Shown piece by piece: positions 1 through 6,440 of a stretch of 6,472 bases of DNA; within the stretch, counting starts at the first letter, position 1; every line of letters begins with the position of its first letter. The stretch comes from Acidobacteriota bacterium. GTDB lineage: Bacteria > Acidobacteriota > Blastocatellia > Pyrinomonadales > Pyrinomonadaceae. The position numbers were made by a program, and so were the translations under genes. The stretch is from NCBI GenBank assembly GCA_003222835.1, contig QHXE01000504.1, positions 1 through 6,472 on the forward strand, written 5' to 3'. The notes below the pieces were generated by a model. The model was not told where the DNA came from, did no database searches, and worked only from the letters and a program-made list of their open reading frames with translations.

Positions 1-1
1 C

Positions 2-736
2 GAATGCGGAGCACAATGTTCTGGTGGAAATTGTCAGTACGAATGGCAAACCATCCCCGACCTCGCGAATGTTGGTTTCCCAATTGTCGAAGCTTCATCC
101 GATGGAACATTCGTAATTACGAAACACGAAGGGACCGGTGGCCGGGTTAATGCGCCTTCGGTTAAGGAGCAGTTGGTTTACGAAATGGGCCATCCCCGCG
201 AATACATCACGCCCGATTGCGTCGCGGATTTCACGACGATTCATTTGGCGGATGATGGCGCTGATCGTGTGCGGGTCTTCGGGATTAGAGGTCGCGCGGC
301 GACTGACTCTTTGAAAATTTCAATCAGTTACTCAGCGGGCTACAAAGCCGTCGGTACCCTGGTCTATGCCTGGCCCGCCGCGTATGAGAAGGCGAAAGCT
401 GCTGACGGAATCCTCCGCGCGCGACTTGATCGGCTCGGCCTTCGGTTCGATGAGATTATGACGGAATTAGTGGGCGCGAATGCGACCCATGGCACATTGG
501 CTGGCGAGCCATCGCCCGATCTCGCGGAAGTGCAACTGCGCGTGGGCGTGCGCGGTAACGATCGCTCGGTGATTGAAAGATTCACCAAAGAAATAGCGCC
601 GCTGATTCTGACTGGCCCTCCGGCGGTGACGGGATTTGCTGGCGGTCGTCCAAAGGTTGAAGAGATCGTGGCGTATTGGCCGGCGCTGATTCCGAAGAGT
701 GAGATAACACCGCGTGTTGAGATTATGGACGTTTAG
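2..736 (+). CDS. AtuA-family protein (acyclic terpene utilisation, formerly DUF1446), 5' partial
   Basis: The reading frame is open from base 2, so the gene begins before the window; 244 codons and the TAG stop are present. The visible part starts with [10 protein letters not shown], followed by [13 protein letters not shown], an [12 protein letters not shown] motif, a [10 protein letters not shown] segment and TPDCVADFT. These are conserved blocks of the C-terminal half of the AtuA family. In Pseudomonas, atuA lies in the citronellol/geraniol degradation cluster, but the biochemical activity of the protein is not firmly established; it is cytoplasmic. The protein ends right after [18 protein letters not shown], where the AtuA core normally ends, and lacks the fused C-terminal ferredoxin-fold domain of many relatives. 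That domain is the next gene, 47 bases on. An ATG at 173 is internal to conserved sequence and is not the start. Family assignment is firm; the substrate is unknown. Confidence 0.88.
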   Translation, partial: ECGAQCSGGNCQYEWQTIPDLANVGFPIVEASSDGTFVITKHEGTGGRVNAPSVKEQLVYEMGHPREYITPDCVADFTTIHLADDGADRVRVFGIRGRAATDSLKISISYSAGYKAVGTLVYAWPAAYEKAKAADGILRARLDRLGLRFDEIMTELVGANATHGTLAGEPSPDLAEVQLRVGVRGNDRSVIERFTKEIAPLILTGPPAVTGFAGGRPKVEEIVAYWPALIPKSEITPRVEIMDV

Positions 737-783
737 CTTTAACGCGGACGCCGCGAAGAAGTTTTAAGCAGATTGTTATCATT

Positions 784-1131
784 ATGAAGATTCAACTCAC
801 GAAGCTTGCGCATGCGCGATCCGGCGACAAAGGTGACACGGCGAATATCGGTCTAATCGCGTTACGCGATGACTTCTATCTGCTGCTGGTGCGAAACGTG
901 ACCGCGGCGCGCGTCAAAGAACATTTCAAAGGTATTTGCAAAGGCGAAGTGGAACGATTCGAATTACCGAATCTCTGCGCGCTGAACTTTTTGTTGCATG
1001 AAAGCCTCGGTGGCGGCGGTACACTTTCGCTGATGACTGACGCGCAGGGGAAGACTTTTTCGACGGCGCTGTTGCGAATGGAAATCGAAGTCGACGAAGA
1101 AGAAGCGAGGCAGTTGGGACTGAACCAATAA
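784..1131 (+). CDS. AtuA-like ferredoxin-fold domain protein (stand-alone small gene)
   Basis: This 115-residue soluble protein has no signal peptide or membrane segment. It opens with LAHARSGDKGDTANIGLIA, the signature of the small domain that ends many AtuA-family proteins. Further conserved blocks follow: RVKEHFKG, VERFELPNLCALNFLLHESLGGGG, and a DAQGKTFSTALLRMEI strand. Here the domain is a separate gene directly after an AtuA core that lacks it, so the two products probably form a complex equal to the fused protein. That partnership is inferred from position and complementarity. The ATG at 784 lies five residues ahead of the conserved LAHARSGD block and is the natural start, though no good Shine-Dalgarno sequence precedes it; translation may depend on the upstream gene. 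The acidic tail (about residues 101-115) is not part of the conserved domain. The catalytic role is unknown. Confidence 0.87.
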   Translation: MKIQLTKLAHARSGDKGDTANIGLIALRDDFYLLLVRNVTAARVKEHFKGICKGEVERFELPNLCALNFLLHESLGGGGTLSLMTDAQGKTFSTALLRMEIEVDEEEARQLGLNQ

Positions 1132-1171
1132 GAACCTGAGGTTTGGTCATGCGTGCTGAGGTCTGAAGCAA

Positions 1172-1176
1172 AGGGA
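1172..1176 (+). promoter_or_regulatory. Probable ribosome binding site for the crotonase gene
   Basis: AGGGA lies three bases before the ATG at 1180; the spacing is tight. A second purine block, GAGG at 1138-1141, is better spaced for an ATG at 1149. That ATG encodes only five codons (MRAEV, then TGA at 1164-1166) in another frame. GAGG could also serve the alternative in-frame GTG at 1153 with an 11-base spacer. The start is therefore not fully settled. Confidence 0.4.
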
Positions 1177-1179
1177 ACG

Positions 1180-1947
1180 ATGGGACCTGAAGAATCAGTT
1201 CTTTATGAAGTTGACGATGCAATCGCGCGCATCACGCTGAACCGTCCCGAGAGGCGTAACGCGCTAAATGCTGAAATCATAGCGGCGCTCAAAGTCGCAT
1301 TGCGTCGCGCCGACCATGATCAAGATGTGCGCGCGGTGATTCTCACTGGAGCCGGATCGGATTTTTGTTCCGGCGCGGACCTTCAAGCCCTGCAGCAAAT
1401 CTCGACCGCGTCGGTTTCTGAGAATCTCGAAGACGCGCATTCTTTGATGGAAATTTTCACATTGATTCGTCAGGTTCGTGTGCCAATGGTTGCTGCCGTG
1501 CGCGGCAGGGCACTCGCCGGGGGGTGCGGCCTCGCTACTGCGTGCGACCTGGTCTTGGCGGCACGCTCCGCCCGGTTCGGTTATCCGGAAGTTAAAATTG
1601 GCTTCGTACCCGCAATGGTCACGGCAATCCTGCGGCGCAACGTTTCGGAAAAAAAGGCCTTTGAACTGCTGACACTTGGCGCCGAGATTGGAGCAGAAAA
1701 AGCCGTAGAGTTGGGTTTGGTCAATCGAGTCTTTGACGACCAGGCATTCGCCGATGAAGTCGAGACCTTCGTGCGACGATTCCAAACAGTGAGCCGCTCA
1801 GCAGTAAGCTTATTGAAAAGACTTCTTTATCAAATCGACGGAATGGATTTCGAGGACGCAATGCAGTGCGGATCCGATACGAATGTAATTGCTCGATTGA
1901 GCGAAGATTGTCAGAAGGGGATTGAACGCTTCTTAACGAAAGACTGA
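1180..1947 (+). CDS. Enoyl-CoA hydratase/isomerase family protein (crotonase fold, possibly LiuC/AtuE-like)
   Basis: The product (255 residues from the ATG at 1180) is a typical-length crotonase: hydration/dehydration or isomerisation of an acyl-CoA in the cytoplasm. Visible landmarks are ITLNRPERRNALN near the N-terminus, the oxyanion-hole loop FCSGADL (about residues 62-68), RGRALAGGCGLATACDLVLAA (about 108-128) and RFGYPEVKIGFVPA (about 132-145). By alignment with rat crotonase, the Glu164 equivalent is kept (E137, in PEVKIG), but the Glu144 position is Gly (G117). The GFVPAMV stretch recalls methylglutaconyl-CoA hydratases of leucine degradation (LiuC) and related Atu enzymes, which suits the AtuA neighbours; the substrate is inferred. 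Start choice: ATG 1180 has AAGGGA three bases upstream. An in-frame GTG at 1153 would add nine poorly conserved residues. Last gene of the plus-strand block. Confidence 0.88.
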   Translation: MGPEESVLYEVDDAIARITLNRPERRNALNAEIIAALKVALRRADHDQDVRAVILTGAGSDFCSGADLQALQQISTASVSENLEDAHSLMEIFTLIRQVRVPMVAAVRGRALAGGCGLATACDLVLAARSARFGYPEVKIGFVPAMVTAILRRNVSEKKAFELLTLGAEIGAEKAVELGLVNRVFDDQAFADEVETFVRRFQTVSRSAVSLLKRLLYQIDGMDFEDAMQCGSDTNVIARLSEDCQKGIERFLTKD

Positions 1948-1998
1948 CTGCGGACCTGTAACTTTCATACGACGAACACTCGAAATCGTTAGAGCATG

Positions 1999-2039
1999 AA
2001 AAAATAAGCGCGAGATGAACATCTAGTTCAGCTCGCGCT
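1999..2039 (-). terminator. Rho-independent terminator of the S8 protease gene
   Basis: Read on the minus strand, AGCGCGAG (2039-2032) pairs with CTCGCGCT (2014-2007). TGAAC (2030-2026) then pairs with GTTCA (2020-2016) after a single C/T mismatch, closing a five-base loop (2025-2021). This 13-bp GC-rich stem is followed by TAT and five further T residues (2006-1999). It lies 38 bases after the protease stop codon. On the plus strand the stem is not followed by a T tract, so it should act in one direction, although it also sits at the convergence with the plus-strand operon. Confidence 0.85.
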
Positions 2040-2077
2040 GGTAGTCGGTGAGGTGACAAGGCTTCCAGCCTCACTTT

Positions 2078-4039
2078 CTATTTCTTCTTAGTCGTAGTCG
2101 AGGACCCATCAAGCACGACCTTCATGGAGCTCGTCTTATCTCCGGTAATAGTTCCTGAGAGGGCTTGCGTTGTGTAGTCGCTGAGCAAGACGCCGTCGCC
2201 GAGAAGGACACCATCGCTCAACAGCACCCCATCACCCAACAAGACACCGTCACCCAACAGCACACCGTCACCCAACAGCACGCCGTCGGCACAGAAGACT
2301 ATACCGTCGCTCATCGTGATACCGCTGCTGGTCAGGATGTTATCGCTGAGGAGCACGCCGTTCGAGACCATCGTGCCATCGCTAACGAGGACACCGTTGT
2401 TAAAGGTTGTCGCGTCGCCGAGCAACACGCCCGTACCATAGACCTTTTGATACTTGGTGATCAGATCCGCTCCGGTTGCAAAGGTATTGTCGAGGACGAT
2501 TCCTTGCGCCCACGTGAACCCATAGCCGCCAATCGTCGTTTGCGCTGCCGGTGGAGCAGTCGTCAGCAGCGGCGAGCCCAGGCTCGTGGACGAAGAGAGA
2601 TCGGTGCGGACGCTAAGCGTTACGCGCATGGCGCCTTCGAGATTGATTTCGCCTGCGCCTTGTTCGAATGTATCAAAGTTCGCAAGTTGCTGCGCGGTGT
2701 ACATGAGGATGGCCTTGACGAGGTTAGGCGTCAGCTTCGGGTTAGCTTGCAGTAACAGCGCCGCAGCGCCGGCCACCACTGGTGTGGCCATTGAAGTTCC
2801 ATTGAGGAACATCATTTTGTGTGTGTCGACGGTGCTGACTCCCGCGTCGATCGTAGGATAGGTTGTTACTAGATGGTTCAGATAGGCCTCGGCGGAGACG
2901 ATCTTATTGCCCGGAGCAACTACATCGGGCTTTACGAGGTTGTCGTAATGTTTGACCCCATATGCGTCTGTCCAGTAACTGCGCGTTGGCCCACGTGAGC
3001 TATACGTCGTCACCCCGTCATCATTACGAGCGTCAGTTCCGAAAGTATTGGCGGCGCCGACGGTAATCGCTGACGGTTCGTTGCCCGGGCAGTCGATCAG
3101 TCCATAGACCTTGTTACCGCTGCTGTCTTTGCCATTGTTGCCAGAAGCGGCGACTGCGACGACTCCAGAATTAACCAGACTCCGTACCGCCTGACAAACT
3201 GGATCGAACTGATATGAATCGATTGCCGGCATGCCAAGACTCATGTTTATGACCCGGATGTTGTAGGTCGAGCGGTTTGTCGCTAACCAGTCCAGAGCAT
3301 TCAGCAGGGCGGCCTCGGTCCCAACGCCTTGGGAGTTCAGAACACGTAGATTGATTATGCTGGCGTTGGGCGCGATGCCAACATATGAGCCTTGAGCGAC
3401 CTTGCCATTACCTGCAGCGATGTTAGCCACGTGCGTACCATGTCCATAGAGATCGCTGGTGATGGGAAATCCATTAGCATCCAGCTCGCCCGTAAAATCC
3501 TGATTCACAACCATGCGTGAGCTTGATTGTGCGTCACTCAAGGCAACGTGATTCGGGTCGATTCCGGAATCGAGAACTGCGATCCCTATGCCGGTCCCGT
3601 CGAAGGTCGAGCCCGCGGGTGCCATCACGCTCGCCTGATCAGCACCGCTAGTGAGCGAGACGTGGCCCATCGGCCATGTCTTCCGGACCATTGAAACATA
3701 GCGAACGTCTGTACGTGTCGATTCGTTGATTGCGTCATTTCCGCGCATTGTGACGACGCGAGCGGGAAAGTTTTTGAAAGTCTGTTTATATTTTCCGCCT
3801 TTATTCTTGACATCCGTGTCGAGCGATGAAGTCCATGGACCTGCTGGTTGGATAACGACATCGACAAAGTTGGTGTTGTTGGGAACGTCCTTCGAATACT
3901 TTTGAGGTGTTCTGGAGGTGGCATGAGTCTTGTCAGGAACAACTGTTCCCGCAACTAACAAAATTGAAGCAGCCAGGCCGGTAATCCAGAGCCGAACGCA
4001 CTTGCGATTTGCATTCTTCGATTTATTCTTATCAGTCAT
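2078..4039 (-). CDS. Secreted S8 (subtilisin-like) serine protease with C-terminal hexapeptide-repeat domain
   Basis: A 653-residue exported endopeptidase. Residues 1-40 form a signal peptide: a basic N-region with several Lys and Arg, the hydrophobic stretch ITGLAASILLVAGTVV, and a cut expected after THA (A40). Residues about 55-120 resemble an inhibitor-I9-type prodomain ending in VRYVSMVR. The catalytic domain spans about 145-475: Asp157 in AVLDSGID, His200 in YGHGTHVANIAAG, oxyanion Asn301 in AASGNNG and nucleophile Ser416 in NGTSMATPVVAGAAALL. All triad residues are present, so it should be active. Cys282 and Cys317 could form a disulfide in the exported protein. After a Ser/Thr/Ala-rich linker, residues 536-621 are tandem hexads of the DGVLLG type, then a Lys-ending tail. 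The start ATG has only a weak upstream ribosome site (AGGC, too distant), but the signal peptide supports it. It is transcribed alone or from a promoter in the 263-base gap upstream, and ends at a strong terminator. The target substrate is unknown. Confidence 0.93.
   Translation of the reverse strand: MTDKNKSKNANRKCVRLWITGLAASILLVAGTVVPDKTHATSRTPQKYSKDVPNNTNFVDVVIQPAGPWTSSLDTDVKNKGGKYKQTFKNFPARVVTMRGNDAINESTRTDVRYVSMVRKTWPMGHVSLTSGADQASVMAPAGSTFDGTGIGIAVLDSGIDPNHVALSDAQSSSRMVVNQDFTGELDANGFPITSDLYGHGTHVANIAAGNGKVAQGSYVGIAPNASIINLRVLNSQGVGTEAALLNALDWLATNRSTYNIRVINMSLGMPAIDSYQFDPVCQAVRSLVNSGVVAVAASGNNGKDSSGNKVYGLIDCPGNEPSAITVGAANTFGTDARNDDGVTTYSSRGPTRSYWTDAYGVKHYDNLVKPDVVAPGNKIVSAEAYLNHLVTTYPTIDAGVSTVDTHKMMFLNGTSMATPVVAGAAALLLQANPKLTPNLVKAILMYTAQQLANFDTFEQGAGEINLEGAMRVTLSVRTDLSSSTSLGSPLLTTAPPAAQTTIGGYGFTWAQGIVLDNTFATGADLITKYQKVYGTGVLLGDATTFNNGVLVSDGTMVSNGVLLSDNILTSSGITMSDGIVFCADGVLLGDGVLLGDGVLLGDGVLLSDGVLLGDGVLLSDYTTQALSGTITGDKTSSMKVVLDGSSTTTKKK
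2177..2434 (-). repeat. Hexapeptide-repeat domain of the S8 protease (14 hexads)
   Basis: Residues 536-621 of the protease divide into six-residue units. Eight are degenerate: TGVLLG, DATTFN, NGVLVS, DGTMVS, NGVLLS, DNILTS, SGITMS, DGIVFC. One extra Ala (A584) then breaks the phase, and six near-identical units follow: DGVLLG three times, DGVLLS, DGVLLG, DGVLLS. In the phase LGDGVL the G-containing units match the left-handed beta-helix hexapeptide rule (aliphatic, then Gly/Ala/Glu/Asp, two free, then Ser/Thr/Ala/Val, one free). A beta-helix or related solenoid is therefore a reasonable structural guess. At three hexads per coil this gives nearly five coils. Confidence 0.85.
2180..2287 (-). 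repeat. Six tandem 18-bp DNA repeats inside the protease gene
   Basis: Six head-to-tail 18-bp units without spacers. On the plus strand from the right they are acccaacagcacgccgtc (2270-2287), acccaacagcacaccgtc (2252-2269), acccaacaagacaccgtc (2234-2251), gctcaacagcaccccatc (2216-2233), gccgagaaggacaccatc (2198-2215) and gctgagcaagacgccgtc (2180-2197). The first two differ by one base and the third by two more, while the other three have drifted mainly at synonymous positions. This points to recent duplication of the first three and older duplication of the rest. All units keep the reading frame. Confidence 0.9.
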
Positions 4040-4302
4040 TTGTTTCGTATGACATTGCCTGAATTTCCAGAATCACAGGCGATGCCCGCGACTCTTTTGG
4101 CAAGGGTGATGCCGCAGACTGATATCAGCGGCGAACACTGTTCTGTTGGGGATTTGCGCGAATTGAGGTCCGTGGTTAAACCAGCGGCATGTTATTACCG
4201 GTCAAGCTGAAGCGAGTGATCTTTCAGATTGAACCAAGTGACCGGAGAGTGTTGTCCAAGTTAAGATTTCATTTCCAGAGGTTTAACGTGAGAACAAATG
4301 TG
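4040..4302. other. Gap between the mutase small subunit and the protease gene, with inverted repeats
   Basis: This is the largest non-coding stretch (263 bases) and must hold any promoter private to the protease. I find no convincing -35/-10 pair on the minus strand and no T-tailed hairpin to end the mutase operon. Two dyads are visible. CCGGTCA (4198-4204) and TGACCGG (4239-4245) enclose a nested CTGAA (4207-4211)/TTCAG (4223-4227). GCCGC (4111-4115) and GCGGC (4128-4132) flank the palindrome CTGATATCAG (4119-4128). Either could be an operator or an RNA structure, or chance. A plus-strand open frame crossing the right part is antisense to the mutase gene and not a gene. Confidence 0.5.
4198..4245. 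repeat. Nested inverted repeat in the protease upstream region
   Basis: A seven-base outer arm pair, CCGGTCA/TGACCGG, encloses a five-base pair CTGAA/TTCAG, with unpaired bases between the two. There is no T run after either arm on either strand, so it is not a standard intrinsic terminator. It lies 57 bases beyond the mutase small-subunit stop and about 160 bases ahead of the protease start. A role in mRNA stability at the end of the mutase transcript, or in regulator binding, is possible but unproven. Confidence 0.35.
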
Positions 4303-4749
4303 CTATTCCCGAGGCCGCACGTTTTCTCGCAAGAACCTTACGATTTCTTGTGTGGATGTCCCTGGAAGGAAAATTTCGGCGACGCCTTGCTCTTTCAATT
4401 TCGGAATGTCTTCTTGAGGGACAATGCCTCCCAGAACGACGAGACAATCGTTCATCCCTTGCTCGCGCAAGAGTGAAACGATTCGCGGGCAAAGCGTGTT
4501 GTGCGCGCCACTGAGGATTGATACTCCAACAGCGTCAACGTCCTCTTGCAATGCCGCAGCGGCGATCATCTCGGGCGTTTGGCGCAGCCCCGTGTAAATG
4601 ACCTCCATCCCTGCATCGCGCAACGCGCGCGCAATTACCTTGGCGCCGCGGTCATGGCCATCAAGGCCTGGCTTAGCGACTAAGACTCGAATCATACCTC
4701 GGTTCATTTCACATTCACGAAAGTATTTTCCGTTGGGTAATAAAGGCAT
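4303..4749 (-). CDS. icmB: Acyl-CoA mutase small subunit, cobalamin-binding (isobutyryl-CoA mutase type)
   Basis: This is the B12-binding half of a two-subunit adenosylcobalamin acyl-CoA mutase, cytoplasmic. It carries the base-off/His-on signature in order: DxHxxG as D30-G-H32-D-R-G35 (His32 replaces dimethylbenzimidazole as cobalt ligand), SxL as S77-I-L79 and GG as G107-G108. The core from [19 protein letters not shown] to the C-terminus closely follows IcmB/MCM small domains. The ATG at 4749 shares one base with the TAA of the large-subunit gene (TAATG), which indicates translational coupling and equal synthesis. From this start the protein has 148 residues, somewhat longer than usual. 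The in-frame ATG at 4707 (134 residues) or 4695 (130) would remove a non-conserved leader, so the start is uncertain. The label icmB follows from the large subunit's active site; the small subunit alone does not separate it from methylmalonyl-CoA mutase. Confidence 0.9.
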   Translation of the reverse strand: MPLLPNGKYFRECEMNRGMIRVLVAKPGLDGHDRGAKVIARALRDAGMEVIYTGLRQTPEMIAAAALQEDVDAVGVSILSGAHNTLCPRIVSLLREQGMNDCLVVLGGIVPQEDIPKLKEQGVAEIFLPGTSTQEIVRFLRENVRPRE

Positions 4750-6440
4750 TAGATCGCTGGCTCTTCATAAACCCCGTAAACGTCACGAAGAGCTGAGCAA
4801 ATCTCACCGAGCGTTGCGTAAGCCCGGACGGCTTCCATGGTCATCGGCATTGTGTTCTTGCCACGTTCGGCGACCTTTCTCAAGCCATCGAGGGCTTTTA
4901 GAACAGCGCCGCTGTCTCTCCTTGCTTTCGTTTGCTCAAGACGCTCAATCTGATGACTTCGGACCGATTCATCAATGATTAGAATTGGGACTTCCTGTGG
5001 CTGATCCTCCATGGCGTACTTATTCACGCCAACGATCGTCTGATCACCGCGCTCGAGGGCCTTCTGATATTGATAGGCTGACTCTTGAATCTCACGTTGC
5101 GGAAAACCCTTTTCGACGGCTTCTACCATGCCTCCCATCGCGTCAATCCGATCGAAGTAGGCGTGCGCGCCGTCTTCCATCTTCTGCGTCAATGCTTCTA
5201 TGAAGTAGGAACCGCCGAGAGGATCGACAGTATTTGCGACGCCAGTCTCTTCGGCGATTATCTGTTGAGTTCTCAAAGCGATCAGCGCCGCTTTGTCTGT
5301 CGGTAATGCTAACGCCTCGTCATAAGCGTCAGTGTGTAGCGACTGCGTGCCGCCTAAGACACCGGCGAGAGCTTGGATTGCTACGCGGACAATGTTGTTA
5401 ATGGGTTGCTGAACAGTGAGCGATACTCCCGCTGTCTGTGTGTGAAATCGCAATTGCATTGTGCGTTCGTTTTTCGCGCCAAAGTGATCGCGCATCACCC
5501 GCGCCCAAATGCGACGCGCGGCTCGATACTTGGCGATTTCCTCGAAAAAGTCATTATGCGCGTTGAAGAAGAAAGAGATGCGCGGAACGAATCGCTCAAT
5601 GTCGAGCCCGGCGCGCACGCCCCACTCAACGTATTCGATTCCGTCCCGCAATGTGAACGCAAGCTCTTGCAAAGCGGTGGCACCTGCCTCACGTATGTGA
5701 TAACCGCTAACTGAAACCGGATTGTATCGAGGGACGTGTTTTGTACAGAATTCGAAGGTGTCAACGACTAATTTCATCGCGGAGCGAATGGGATAAATCC
5801 ACTCCTTCTGAGCGATGTACTCTTTGAGAATGTCGTTTTGTAGCGTGCCTGAGATCTTTTTCCAATCCGCTCCCTGTTTTTCGGCGACGATCAAGTACAT
5901 AGCGAGAAAGACTGATGCAGGCGCGTTGATTGTTTGAGAAACGGTTACGTCTTCCAGAGGAATGCCCTCAAAGAGCGCTTCCATATCGGCGAGGGAGGAA
6001 ACTGCAACGCCACATTTTCCTACTTCACCTTCTGAAAGCGGAGAGTCCGCGTCGTAACCCATAAGGGCCGGAAGATCGTATGCGACCGAAAGCCCCGTTT
6101 GCCCTTCCCTCAATAGGTACTTGAATCTGGCGTTGGTCTGTTCGGGCGTGCCAAAGCCCGCGAACTGACGCATTGTCCAGAGCTTGCCCCGGTAGCCTGT
6201 AGCATGGATGCCTCGTGTGTAAGGGAACTGCCCAGGAAATGAAAGATCGAGATCTACGTCAAGACGAGCAACGTCGGCTTGAGTGTAAAGCCGGTTCACC
6301 TCCTCTAGAGAGACGGTTTGAAAGCTTAGCTTACGCTCGGTCAGACGCTCAGATGAGGCTTTCAGAGCCTTTTTTTCGCTGGCTTGCTCGCCATGCTTTT
6401 CGAAAGACGCTTCTTTGATCTCCAGCATTTTCGCATTCAT
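4749..6440 (-). CDS. icmA: Adenosylcobalamin-dependent acyl-CoA mutase large subunit, predicted isobutyryl-CoA mutase
   Basis: This 563-residue catalytic subunit has the TIM-barrel fold of the methylmalonyl-CoA mutase family. Conserved blocks are [19 protein letters not shown] (73-90), GLSVAYDLP (116-124), [14 protein letters not shown] (201-214), [13 protein letters not shown] (243-255), [12 protein letters not shown] (331-342) and [18 protein letters not shown] (363-380). Against Propionibacterium MCM numbering the alignment is gap-free across the active site. The catalytic His244 equivalent is H248. The Tyr89 position is Phe93 (in RQFAGF) and the Arg207 position is Gln211 (in YIAQKEW). Phe and Gln at these sites are the known marks of isobutyryl-CoA mutase (isobutyryl-CoA to n-butyryl-CoA); Arg207 is what binds the methylmalonyl carboxylate. 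Automatic annotation would probably say methylmalonyl-CoA mutase. A pivalyl-CoA-type mutase is not excluded. ATG 6440 lacks a Shine-Dalgarno sequence; the ATG at 6428 (residue 5) is an alternative. It forms an operon with the overlapping small-subunit gene. Confidence 0.92.
   Translation of the reverse strand: MNAKMLEIKEASFEKHGEQASEKKALKASSERLTERKLSFQTVSLEEVNRLYTQADVARLDVDLDLSFPGQFPYTRGIHATGYRGKLWTMRQFAGFGTPEQTNARFKYLLREGQTGLSVAYDLPALMGYDADSPLSEGEVGKCGVAVSSLADMEALFEGIPLEDVTVSQTINAPASVFLAMYLIVAEKQGADWKKISGTLQNDILKEYIAQKEWIYPIRSAMKLVVDTFEFCTKHVPRYNPVSVSGYHIREAGATALQELAFTLRDGIEYVEWGVRAGLDIERFVPRISFFFNAHNDFFEEIAKYRAARRIWARVMRDHFGAKNERTMQLRFHTQTAGVSLTVQQPINNIVRVAIQALAGVLGGTQSLHTDAYDEALALPTDKAALIALRTQQIIAEETGVANTVDPLGGSYFIEALTQKMEDGAHAYFDRIDAMGGMVEAVEKGFPQREIQESAYQYQKALERGDQTIVGVNKYAMEDQPQEVPILIIDESVRSHQIERLEQTKARRDSGAVLKALDGLRKVAERGKNTMPMTMEAVRAYATLGEICSALRDVYGVYEEPAI

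Noticed and set aside
173..736. ATG at 173 as the start of the AtuA-family gene
   Set aside because: Conserved AtuA sequence ([18 protein letters not shown]) continues in frame upstream to the window edge, so the gene is truncated by the window and does not start here.
1264..1785. Minus-strand open frame of 173 codons
   Set aside because: Antisense shadow of the crotonase gene, whose conserved motifs cover the same bases; no recognisable protein in this frame.
2048..2089. Hairpins GTGAGG/CCTCAC (2048-2053, 2069-2074) and AGGCT/AGCCT (2059-2063, 2067-2071) followed by a pyrimidine-rich tract, considered as a terminator for the plus-strand operon
   Set aside because: Short competing stems, an interrupted T tract (CTTTCTATTTCTTCTT), and overlap with the end of the protease gene; too weak to call.
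2180..2287. Tandem 18-bp units considered as a CRISPR-like array
   Set aside because: Units are contiguous with no spacers, are too short and keep a coding frame.
2165..2755. Plus-strand open frame of 196 codons with a TQQHTV-like periodic protein
   Set aside because: It is the antisense of the protease gene, and its periodicity is simply the 18-bp repeat read on the other strand. The protease frame has a full catalytic triad and signal peptide.
4189..4476. Plus-strand open frame of 95 codons spanning the gap and the mutase small-subunit gene
   Set aside because: Most of it is antisense to the conserved cobalamin-binding gene; no ribosome site or family features.
5495..5764. Open frames on both strands inside the mutase large-subunit gene
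   Set aside because: Shadow frames within a highly conserved enzyme gene; no independent start signals or protein features.
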